A DNA stretch of 64,000 nt from Chrysaora quinquecirrha (Eukaryota > Cnidaria > Scyphozoa > Semaeostomeae > Pelagiidae): the NCBI GenBank assembly GCA_014526335.1, contig JACTAT010000165.1:238902-302901 (forward strand), written 5' to 3'. A model generated the notes under the pieces. That model was not told the DNA's origin, searched no databases, and saw nothing but the letters and a program-made list of their open reading frames with translations. The stretch's first letter is position 1; each line of letters opens with the position of its first letter. The translations under genes were made by a program, and so were the position numbers. Below, one piece after another: positions 1 through 12,400 of the stretch.

Positions 1-276
1 AACCTCGTCCCCAGGGTGAATAGGCCTCTACGTGAAACTTCGCTGTCAAAATTCGACCATGGTATCTATTCGCAATTTGATTGGATGTTCAAACAATAGA
101 AGTTTTAAGTGACGTCACAGTTTCATCATAATATGACACAAAAATAGGCCGAAAACATGTCTAAAAACCAAAAAAATATTCGCAAATTTGGCCTTGATTT
201 TGCGGTCGGTACAAGGGCCCAAATCGATTTGACGGTTGAGATTCGAGGAAATTCGAGGGCCTGGGGACGAGGTTGA
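1..276. mobile_element. MITE, CCTCGTCCCCAGG family (left end cut by window)
   Basis: Ends in inverted repeats AACCTCGTCCCCAGG and CCTGGGGACGAGGTT. A second, longer copy in opposite orientation lies at 56172-56585 and shares the internal GACGTCAC and AATAGGCC segments. It sits just after the last visible exon of the fusion gene. Confidence 0.75.
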
Positions 277-298
277 GGAAATTCTACATTAGGCTTAC

Positions 299-427
299 AT
301 TGTCTCCAAATAGTTCTTTGACCATCTGTTGGTTGATGTCTCTATCATGGTCACCTCTGACGTAGAACACATTCACTCCATCTTCATCCGCCATTTTGCG
401 AACAGCAGAGGTGAATGATTTCACCAC
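299..427 (-). CDS. Exon with metallophosphoesterase motif III (GDHD)
   Basis: 43 codons, phase 0 at both ends, acceptor TTTACAG and donor AAT|GTAAGC. It encodes MADEDGVNVFYVRGDHDRDI, where GDHD occupies the position of the family's GNH(D/E) motif. The remaining His motifs lie beyond the left edge. Confidence 0.8.
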
Positions 428-3400
428 CTGTAAAAACAATTTTTAACGCCTGAATGTTTCAAGAGAAAAAAGAATAGCATAAAAAATATCATTCAGAAAT
501 GAACAGCATACACGCTTATTTTTTATAAGAAACCTACATGTAGAAGGCCCGAAAATTTAAAGAATTTATACTACTAGAGAGAAAATCACGAAAGAACTTT
601 TCATTGTTGAATATTTTTATCACTGCAAAAAATCAAGAATTAGAAAGCCGGTTCCATCCATTTGCAGTCAGAAATCACATAAATTGTGTGTTAAGCATGT
701 ATCAAATGTTTCCTCGAGTAGTCTCGAGCTTTGCTTACATGCAAGACGTGTCTCTGTATAGTAGTCATTAAACTGTATGTGCAGTTAAAATTAAGGAACT
801 ATTAAGGAACTTTTGGAACTACAATCGTCTCAGAAGAGGTCCAAAAATAAGGAACTTTAAGAACTAGGCCTTGAGCTAGGTTCTTCATAAAAAAAGCGTT
901 TATACAAACAACCTTCATGTTTCCCTGTTACGTTGGGAAAATCCCCTTGCTCCCTGGAGTGTTGTACGATTATTTTCGAACTGAAAGTCAAGCGGATTGA
1001 TTGGGAGGCTTCAACCTGATCCCTGTTTCCCGGTGTTCCCTTTTCCCTTTAGTTTCAGCCCCGTTCCCTTGTTCCCTGGATACATTTCGCAAGTTTACAT
1101 GTTCCTTCAACCCCTATACGATCCTCGTTGAATATTTGATATCTCGAACTGTTGGTAGATTCGATAGACATTAAAGGTACGAGGTTGTCGAACATTTGTT
1201 TGCGATTTACGAGTACCGCAAATTTACGAGATCCTACTTTCAGCGGATGTAAACAAGAAATGAATTTCAATGAAAGGCAATATTCTCAACATACGATATC
1301 CTTCTTCCAAGCAGTCATAAATTCCTCCTCTGTTGGCGGCGTCACAGCTACCGGTGTCATACACATTTCGAAGATGTCACCAACAAGAACGAGGCTATGA
1401 ACGCATTGCTCCGCAATCCTAGCCATTGTCGCAATGAAGTTTAACAGTCGTGATTCGATATCTTTTGACCAATCAACGCCAAGATGCAAATCACTGAGGG
1501 CATAAATTTCGCGTTTTCTAGTGTTATCATTGAACGTGAATGTTTTGATCAGAACTTGTTCAGCGTTTGTTGCTTCAGGGGGTTGGTACCTAAGGAAAAG
1601 GAGAGAAGATATATTGAATAACGCATTCATTCTAATGAGCGAGCTTCCTGCTCGAAAGTCGAAACAGCGCCTGAACATCGCTTTAAGGTTTGGAAAAACT
1701 GGGCAACATCGTTAGCCAACATTGCAAACGTCCTTTTGCTTGATTTTTCATCTTGTCCAGCAGAGTGGCCAAATTGAGCATTGTTGTTGAGTAGAAAATC
1801 CTATACATGGAAAATTGTCATTGTTGTTGTCTTCACGTGCCAAAGTCGACTGTTTTTTTTTTTACAACACATCACAGGAAGAAAGAAAGCTGCAGCGGAC
1901 CTGTTGTTTTAGAAGCTTTATGACGATAGAAAATTGAAAAAAGTTATAAAACTAGGGCATTCGATTGAATGAATTGTTGGTTAACATGGAGGTCAAACTA
2001 GCAACATTCCGTCTAACAACGAAATGTTGCCGAAAAATGTTCAAACAAGTTGAAACATGCCAGCAACAACTCTTTGCCAGAATTTATTGGCAAACATGGT
2101 GGCCAAACTGGGAAACATTGGCGAAACATCTATGAAATTCAAAATGTTTACCAACAATGTTACCAAGCTGGCCAACATCTGAAATTTGCATGTCAAACAG
2201 TGTTTGACCATACAAATGGTTAGACATTGTGTTACACAAATTTCGAATTTTTGACAAACAATGTTTGATCGTTTGGAACAGAAACAAAAAACAATCTATA
2301 CAAAGAAAGGAATTATAGATCTGACAACTCTACTCACTTTGGGTTGAAATGAAAAGCACTTTTAGTAGCAAATTTTCTTTCCCAAAGCAAACTTGTTGAT
2401 TTTTGAACATATCATCAAGTTCTGTTTTGACTCTTTCTAGCTGTCCATGAGAAACATCGCTCAGATCATAAACCACGTGATTTTTACCACCGTCTTCACC
2501 ATTGGCATCATCATCGATTGATTCTCTGTCATCGTATTCAGAACCCTCGTCGATGTCACATGATATCTCCTTACTTATATTCAATTCACCCGCGAGTTTG
2601 ATAACGAGGCCATCATCCGGGCACGTTGTTTCTTTATTGAAAGGACAATGAGCAAATTAGACAACATAGTGCAAAGGGCAAGGAACGTTATCACTAGACT
2701 ACAAGTCAGGGATCGCGTACCTTTTTAACAGTGGGCGGGGGCTAAACAGCGAGCGGAGTGAGATAATACAGGATTCAGTTTCTATTAGACCACTTCATTT
2801 AGAGCGTCTATGAAATTTCGAAATCAGTTCCATGGAGCATTACTGTGAGAAAAAGACAGCTTAGCTGGTTTGGTCATCTGATGCGTCTTCCAGGTGATTC
2901 TCCGGCTAAGTTGTCTTTACATCATGTAATGAATCATCCTATTTCGAGACCAAGAGGTCGTCAAGCTACAACGTGGCTATCTATGATGAATAGCCGTTTT
3001 AAAGAGCATGGAACGAATAGGGAACAAGCTTCAATTCTTGCACAAGATAGAAGTGGGTGGAACCATTTCATGAGATCGTGCGATCTGTGAAATTTCCATC
3101 TACTTTGTAACACTTGTTACCTTATTTTGTGTACTCATGGTTATATTTTCTCACTTCGTTTTATGTTTATCAAATTTCTATTGTCTTACATTATGTATAT
3201 AGTATACGAAAGATGTTTATGATGATAATGATGATGATGATTTAGAGCGTCGGAAAATGCCCATTTCAAAACAAAATTGCTTCTCCACATCCAAATTAAT
3301 GTATGAAGATCATTATCAAAATACACATATGTATCATGACAACTATAAGGCGTTATAACGTGGTATTAAGATACAGAACGAAGTCAACCAAGTTTGAAAG

Positions 3401-6400
3401 GTATCGAGTCTGCTCGTTGTTTATGAAAGTTCAACATCGTTAGATTGCTGAATCTCGATTTCAAGCCAAGTTTTGAGACGCCTAGCCATCGAGAAACTCG
3501 CTCAGTAGACAAACTTGTTGCCGGGTTGAACTTACAAACGTGCTAATGAATGAGAAAAACTGAAAATGCAATACTTTTAAAATTTGCTAGACCTATCTTT
3601 GAAAAAAGTGTAGGTGGGGGCTACAGCCCCTGCTAGCCCAAAGGTTGCGCGGTCTCTGCTACAATTACCCCCCTGGACACATACAGACAACGTGACGGAA
3701 TAAATATATATTGCAATAGAGACATAGAGAGAGTACTGCAAAAGCTTTTGAATAGAAAAATAGGGTAAAAAATTTAGAAAATCTTAAACTAGGCCCCACG
3801 CAAGATAGGTTTCTTGCAAAAAACGTGTATAAAATAACCCTATTCCCTAAACCAAGTCTATACGTAACTTAGACAAGGTTCTACAGCAATTTTCGACTTA
3901 CTTCTAATATTTGATATTTGAGTATCTTCTTTGCTCAGGGCTTTAGACACCAGACTCCTAGCCTTAGAATCTTGCACGAGATGGTCTTCAGCATATTTAT
4001 CGAGCCAGCGAACTAACGTTGGGAAGACGTCGATATAGGCCTTTTTACCCATGAAACCATCTAAATGACCATACCCTAAAATCGAATAAGATCAATAATA
4101 ATACTACAGACCACTAGAATACACCAAAGAACCATAACTTTTAAGCTATGGCTAAACTTGGAGACATGTCGCGCGCGACATTGTATTCGGCGTGTCTCTC
4201 AGAATGGCTAAACATGCGAGTGACAAACAACCAACATGTTCCCCGAGTCGAGGAGATGAGAAATGTTTCTATTGTCAAAACATTTGCGTGTCTCTCGCTA
4301 CAAATTTTGTCGCGCGCTTGAAATTTTCCGAGATGGCTAAACTAGGAGACATCGAGGGGACATGTCACGGGCGAAAATTTCGCGCGGAAACCATTTTATG
4401 TAATAAGTGACCTATTTGAAAGAGCGGCCCCTCGACCAAGCACTCCCTCTTTTTGATTCAAGGACTGAAATGAGCGCCAACTGATCGCAAGGATTCGCTT
4501 TAATGGAGATCAGTCTTCATAGCACGGTAATGCTATTTCGCACAAGGTATTGCGTGCACGTGTAGTTTCCAAATAAAAACAAAAATTTTAAAATAATTGA
4601 ATTTTTTCTTTCCATAGATCGTTGATTTTCCTGCAAAACGTCTTTTAAACGTCTCTAGAGCATTGAAATTGACATCTCATTTGAAAAGATTTCCTCTGAA
4701 TGAATGAGAAATCTACAATTTTTGATTCTTGATTTTTTAGATACCTAAAGCCCTGGCCAAACGATCAAACATTGTTGGTCCAACATTTGAAATTTCCTTT
4801 ACAACAAATGTTTGACCGTTTGGCCACGTCCAAAAACATTGCTGTCCAACAACGATGTTATTGCTAATGCACAAGCACGAACACTTTGTTGCTAAGAAAT
4901 GTTTCTAGTTTTGAAATGTTGCAAGCTGTTGCAGTTTCTCAAAAACAAAAGAAATGTTTGACAGGCAATGTTGGAAAGGCGCCCAACCGATCAAACATTG
5001 CTTGACAAGCAAAAATAAGCACAATTCGTGGCGTGATGTCTTTGACGTGAAGTTCAAAAATATTTTTTGCTTGACGCATGCAAAAAATGTTGGACGAGCA
5101 ATGTTTTTGGACGTGGCCAAATGGTCAAACATTTTGCTTGACAAGCAAATCTCAAATTTTGGACAAACAATGTTTGATCGTTTGGTCAGGGCTTTAGTTC
5201 CCAAACGTCTGCGATCAGCAGTTGGCAAATAGTTCTGACGGAGCGTAATGTCTGCATGAGCCTGGCTTAACATGTATTCCTTGATTGAGTTGTAAGCATT
5301 TTCATCAAACTAACCTTCAGCTTCGAAAAGTGAGTAGTCTTGTTCTGGGTTAGCTTCTTTAACCATGTTATACATCATTACCAGATTGTCCGGATCCCAA
5401 CATTGATTTCGCTCCCCTGTAAAAATAAACGAAAAGGAGCAGTGTTAATTATAATGATTTCGCCACTTTTTCAATCGTAGTCTAAGGCCCTGGCCAAACG
5501 ATCAAACATTGTTGATCCAACATTTGAGATTTGTTTTCAAGCAATGTTTGACCGTTTGACCACACCCTAAAACATTGCTCGTCTAACAATTTTTGCTTGC
5601 GTCAAGCAAAATATGTTTTTGAACTTTTTCAAAAACATCGCACCACAAAGTTTATTACTTTTGCTTGTCAAGCAATATTATTGGACGTGGCCAAACGGTG
5701 AAACATTTGTTGCAACGCAAATTTAAAATGTTGGACAAACAATGTTTGATCGTTTTGCCAGGGCCTAAGCGGGCATCAGTTAATTCTACAGCAATCACAT
5801 AAGACAGGCCATACAACAAAAGCCTACTATCTAACCCCGGGGGATGACCTATGGTTGGACGGGATGCGCCACCGAGATTTTGCAAACTCACTCACTAACA
5901 GTATAGACACAGACCCTGTATTATGGGTAATAGAAAGCGAAATGTGAGAGTAACAAGACATTCTGCGCCTTTATGCGACATTAACACAATTCTGACTCGA
6001 ATAAAGAAATCTTATTTAGTTTTCTTCAGTTACCCACCCTCTTATATGGGGTTTTGGTTTACATCGTGCGTGTGTTTAGAGAATTTCAGGGCCGAAAACC
6101 CAACCGTAAGGGCGGCACACACCCGTACCGAAATTACATTAAGAACCCCCTCCCCCGGGTAACTCACAGACTTGCATTATCAAATCAAAAACGAATGACG
6201 CAATGCACCTGTAAACACCAGGCGTATCGTCACACGCTCGGGGGGGATCCATGTGGATCGACTGAGGTGTCCGCTTCTTTGAAATGAGATTTCACAATCT
6301 TGCACTATGACAATTTTCTGTTATCTCAAGAATTAAAAAAATCTTTTAAGAAACTTTGAGTACTCGATTCTTATACATGCAAATTAAGAAACTCCCAGTA

Positions 6401-9400
6401 CTCAAACTTTTTCAAATTTTACAAAATAATTATTTGGGATATATATTCTTTAACCTTACCGTAGAAAAACATGATGGGTATATTCAGCAAATCCATTTTC
6501 TTTCGAAACTCTCGATCTTGTAAACGATTTTTCTTATTGAACCCTGGCAGATAGATGTCTTTGCCATCGAAGCTAACTAGACGTTGTTTTCTTGTAATAA
6601 GGCCAGTGTGGACGAAAATCTTCGTTGATGCAACGCCGAATAACTCATGTAGGATGTCGTGGCTGGCAACGTTTAGGTTACTGTGTTCGTATAATAAGCC
6701 ATACAGAGACGTGATTCTACGAAAAATATTCATGCTGTATGTGAAGTGTAGAAAGAGACAACACGTTGAAAAATTCGAATTCAGCAACTTCGTTTTAGTA
6801 TTAAGGCAAATTTTTAACCCTCTGGTCCTTACGATGTTGATTTTATAGCTAATAAAAGTTTGAAAATTTGTAAGGGATTGGGCCGTGAAAAATGACTGAG
6901 GGTGTAAAATTTCACCCCAAGCGAATTTTCACGGTCAAATCCTTTATAAATTTTCAAACTTTTTATCGCTATAAAATCAACATGATAAGGACTAGACTCG
7001 TAAAAAGGGGTAAAAACCCTCGACACTAAAATGAAGTCGCTCAATCTGAATCTGGGGTCAAAATTTTGTACGGATGCACGCTTTCTTATTTATAAGGAAC
7101 CTACCTCATAGCCTAGTTCTTAAAATTCCTTATTTTTGGGCCTCTTTTGAGGCAATTGTAGTTCCAAAAGTTCCTTAATAGTTCCTTAATTTTAACTGCA
7201 CATACAGTGGTCTTAACAATAAAAGAGAGACACTTTGCATGCGCGCAAAGATCTATTTTATTACTGCAAGCAATCGAGATTTGGGAAGCCGGTTCCGTTC
7301 CTTTGCAGTCAAAACTCGAAGAAATTGCATCTTATGCATGTATCAAATGTTTCCTTGAGTAGTTTTCAGCTTTGCTCACATAAAAGTGTCTTTTTATAGT
7401 AGTCATGACATTAAATATGCGGTTAAAATTAAGGAACTATTAAGGAACTTTTGGTTCTACTATTTAGTTAAGGGGTCCAAAAATAAGGAACTTTAGTTTA
7501 GGAAGTAGGCCTTGAGCTAGGTTCTTTATAAAATAAAAAGCGAGACCTTGTGTGAGCCAGTTAGAGAAATACTTGCTCTAATGCTGACTGGGACCTCATT
7601 CCAAACCTTAGCGGCAGCAAAATGCCCAACCACCTTTGTATTTTGCGGACTGAATGATGCTTTTAGCTCGTGTCTGAAGGGGGTCGGGGGGGTAATTAAA
7701 GGGTTGTTATTTGAGTCTAGGTGTTTTACCCTTTACGGGTAGGGGAATTGCGGTAAACGTACTTACTTCTTTTGTTACTTCGAGGACCTTGTCAACAGCA
7801 GCAGGAAAGTCATACTTGGCGACTTCATCAACAGTGAACTGTGTGTATGATGCCCATGGAAGGCTGATTGATGTTCGCCAGTCAAATAACCAGACATCGT
7901 ATTTGTGGTCGACAAGAAACTCGACGAAATTCATATCCACAGTATCCATAAGAAACAGATTCGATGCCACGCCTAGGCCATGTACCAACATAATTGGACC
8001 TTTGGTGCCACCTTGGAATCGTGTGAGACGTAGCTCAACCTAAAAGTAAGGATCCATTCTAAGCGTGGAATTACAGCGATTAAAAACATATCAACGAAGG
8101 AGGAAGATGCACGCTTTTTTATAAGGAACTTACCCCAAGGCCTAGTTCTTAAAATTCCTTATTTTTGGGCCTCTTTTGAGACAATTGTAGTTCCAAAAGT
8201 TCCTTATTAGTTCCTTGATTTTAACTGCACATACAGTGGTCTTAACAATAAAAGAGAGAAATTTGCATGTGAGCAAAGCTCGAGACTATTCAAAGAAACA
8301 TTGGATACATGCTTAACGTAAAATTTATGTGATTTTCGACTGCAAATGAATGGAACCGGCTTTCTAATTCTTGATTATTTGCAATGATAAAAGTACTCAA
8401 CATTCAAAAGTTCCTTAATAATTTTCTCTTTAGTAGTATAAGTTCTTTAAATTTTCGGGCCTTCTACATGTAGGTTCCTTTAGAGTGGTTCTTTATAAAA
8501 AGAAGCGTGTATAAGCAAAGTCCGTATCAAGAGAGAACTTCTGAAGCAAAAATTAGAGCGGGTTTCATGGGGGCTAACAGGGCTCCTGCATGGGGAGATT
8601 TCCTTGTTGAAGATCTTACATTTGGAGGCTGAGATTTCCTTTCAAATACACGTTTTTTTAAAAAGAACCACTTTATAGGAAATTTTATCACTGCAAGCAA
8701 TCGAGAATTAGGAAGCCTGTTCCATTCCTTTGCAGTCAAAACTCACATAAATTTAATCTTATGCATGTATCAAATGTTTCCTTGAGTAGTTTTCAAGCTT
8801 TGCTCACATAAAAGTTTCTCTTTTTAGTAGTCATGACATTAAATATGCAGTTAAAATTAAGGAACTATTAAGGAACTTTTGGTTCTACAATTGAACCAAA
8901 TGAGGTCCAAAAATAAGGAACTTCTGTTTACAAGTAGGCCTTGCGCTAGGTTCTTTATAAAATAAAAAGCGGGTGTCAATGTGCCAATTTGCCATCAACT
9001 GCTTATTACCTTACGGCTCTGTTTCAAAGATTGTCCAAGTTAGTGAGGAAAGCACACTGATGCCAATACAGATATAAAGCTGCCTTGCCTAAACAATATC
9101 TAGTCACCACTGGCAAACGACTCGACGTAAGAGCCGAGCCGTATTACTACGGAAAATCTTAGAACGGGACATATACTTCCGTTGTTCATTATACTGCACG
9201 TGCCACCCAAATGGGTAGCTTTTTCAGCGCCAATTTCCCTACATATGGGTTGGTTTTCCGTAAAGAATCTCTTAACATGGGTAGTAAAATATATAAAAAC
9301 TTTTAGACATGCATGGTCTTGAAAAGCCTGATAAAATGTGCGTTTTCGTTTTCAGCGCAAAGGCCTCAGACGTTAAATTAGGTTTAAATATTTGAGATAT

Positions 9401-12400
9401 TAGTACAAATGAGTAAAAAATTTCGTTGTTCTTTCTATACATGGGTACCCAAGTAACAGAGTTTGTCGGTAGACATGAGTTGGTTTGGAAAAACTGGGCG
9501 GCACGTCTAGTCTCTTGAACAATGAAGTACCCCCCGAGGCATATAGATTGCGCCAAAATCGTAAGAGTGACGACGCTGAACTGACTGGAGGACTCTTTCA
9601 ATCAATCATCACTATAGAGGGCTACATAATTGAAGGAAATATTTGGGATGGGAGGATAAGGAGTACTAGAAGCAATTGATAGTCTAAAAACCTCACTATA
9701 TCAAGGGTAATATTTTCGCTTTCCATTTATAGTTTAAAAGAGTCGAGTAAATCATATCACATCACCTAGGTAAAGAATTTAAACTGTAATCGCTTGGGCA
9801 AAGGAGAAAAATGATCCAGTTTTGGAGATATAAAAGAGCATTTGTATATGAAAGGTTAGAATTTTTACCTTATCCTCAGTGACAATCTTGTAAACAACCG
9901 GTGTGGCCTTATCCAGCTTCAATGGTCGCTTTATTCTGGGTGGTGCGTTAGGATCCAAGAGGCTGCCATTTGATAATTTTTTGGAATATGGTAGACATGT
10001 TGAGTAAGGGAATCCTCTCCGCCTGCGAAGATCGGAATCGCAGTCGTTTCAAGAGAGACACTGAAGCAAATGTTGCTTCAAATTCACGTTTAAGAGAGTA
10101 AAAGTGAAAGAAAGGATTCGAGTCCCGTTTATCTTCTCAAGGGGGCATTTAATCAAGTATTTTCCTTTGAGAGTTACTTGCATCTTATTTCCTGAGTTTC
10201 TACAGATATTTTTAATATTTGCTTCACAGATTCCTTTTCTCTCTTATTCTTCCATTATTAATGAATTAAAAATAAAATCTTCTGCATCACCTCTCCTAAA
10301 GCGACTGCAATCACGGTCGTTGCCCGCGGAGGAGATATATACCATTTTCCAGAAAAATTTGCACCGACCCAAGACCTTTTCGAAAAGGTCTATTACGACG
10401 AGAAGCAAAGAACAGACACAAAAATTTCAATTTAAAATACTAATATTTCGCCCAGGCATACAGGGCTTCTTCAGAGCAACTCTTTTGTATGCCTTTGGAC
10501 AACGTGGACACATTTGAAGGAATCCTACCTAATATACAGATGCCAGATTCATCTTTTGATATTTCATAGTATGTAGCAGTAATTGACATTAGCCAGTCAG
10601 GGAATGTGTTCAATGAGATAAGTGCATAGAATGTCAATGAAGTACAAGCTAAAGGAAGAAAACATCTAGAACTGGAAACCAGTTTGAAATTGAACGAGGA
10701 AGAACAGAAGTAGGATAGAAAGACATCCATTGCGTTACAAAGGTCCTCTAGTGTGGAAAGCTTTAAGTCAAGACCTCGAAATCTGACAACTTTTAAGCGT
10801 CATCTAAAGTCGAATATTGGAACACTGAATCAAATCAATTTTGCAGAAGTAACAACCTTCAATAGAAATAAAGACACCGTAAATTACGATACACTACCTT
10901 ACTATCTTACTATACACTATCTGCTTTTGTGGGAAAAAGCTGTAAAATTATTTATTTCTAATCTTTTAATTTGCAGCAGTAGGTCTACATCAGCACTATA
11001 GTGCTAGCTCCCGACTTGCTTTTAAAATAATATATTTATGCATGTATATATGTAGGGATGTAGGCCCAGTAACAATGCCCCCGTCCCTTGATCTGCATAC
11101 TGTAAACAAACGAGCACTGCTGGCTTGCAGAAAATTTCACACCAAAAAAATAAGAAAACAATAACTGCTTACCTTCTGATACTGTGATTGGTTCTTTGGA
11201 CAATGCTGGACACGTGACACTTCCTGACATCCGTGCACTGTGTTCTGGATCCAATTCAATCATCTTTTTACATCGAGGGACTCAACTGTCAGCTTAAAAT
11301 CACAGAAAGAGCTTTCTCCTGATTCGGTCATTTTCAGTTCACCAACCATTCGTTCTGTCATAATGAGGCCAGGCGGTTGCTTTGGAGATTGACCTAAACA
11401 AAGTAATAAGTCACTAATTTACAGTTAGATTAAAAACTCCAGAGATTGCAAGAAATATATCATTTATTGCAGAATGTCAGATATCATGCATTGACTTGAC
11501 TTGAAGAATTACTTAGGCCCTGGGCAAATGAACTGAACATTTCACTAACCATGGCACTGACCATTTACGCTATGTTCTCTGCCGAGTTGCTAAATGAACT
11601 GGACATTTCATTGAACATTTTCGGCTATGTTCAGTTGATTGGCATAATGAGCTGAAAATACCATTAAAATTTTGTTCACCAAACATCTTTGACTCCGATC
11701 AAACAATTTGAACAAGGTTGCCAGAAACTGGATTTTTCACTCAACTTCAATTTTGGAATGTTTAGTTCATTTTTCTAGCGCCTTAGCGATTTCATTGAGC
11801 TAACTTTCATTGATATAGGGTAGAGGTGGGAGTTATCGTACAGCGGGAGTAATCATACATTTCGACTTTAAAAAATTATTAAAAATAGGACACTCAAGAA
11901 AATTTAATTCAAAGGACGGCAGGATAAGTGTAAAACTATATTCTTTTTTGTGCCAAGCTGGCTGATTTGTGAGAGTTGTTTCAGAACGGAGAGAGTCCAA
12001 AAAGAAACTAGTAGTGCGGAAGGACTGGAAAAATGGCTTTCGAGCGAAACTCGACGCCGCTAAGGCAGTGTCTTATTTGACACTGCCTAAAAAAGATAAA
12101 ACCCCTCAGAAATGTATTCAGAAAGCATTTTTCGTATCTTGGGACTTATGACCAAACCATGAACTGAAAACTGATAAAACAGCAGCGTTTTTGTACTCTT
12201 TTTTCAAATAACAAACTGTATGGAAACTGTCGCATCGAGTACTACTAACAAAAAACGATTTTGTAAGTCATTGAAAAGGTTTTATGTCTTGAAAATCTAT
12301 ATTTTGACACAAAAAGGGTTGGTCTAAAATATATAAAGATATTTTCATACATCGAAAAAACAGATTGCAAAATATAGGCCTAAAAAGCTTAACTGTGCGA

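Noticed and set aside
4905..5273. Minus-strand frame of 122 codons
   Set aside because: It lies entirely in the CAAACATTG-family MITE and its overlapping plus frame is equally open.
7550..7740. Candidate nucleophile exon of the hydrolase
   Set aside because: Only the plus strand is open and no HC-x-GS or GxSxG motif can be read on the minus strand.
10104..10517. Plus-strand frame of 137 codons with KRLQSRSLPAEEIY
   Set aside because: It overlaps the inverted-end repeat and the hammerhead-like segment, and no family could be recognised.
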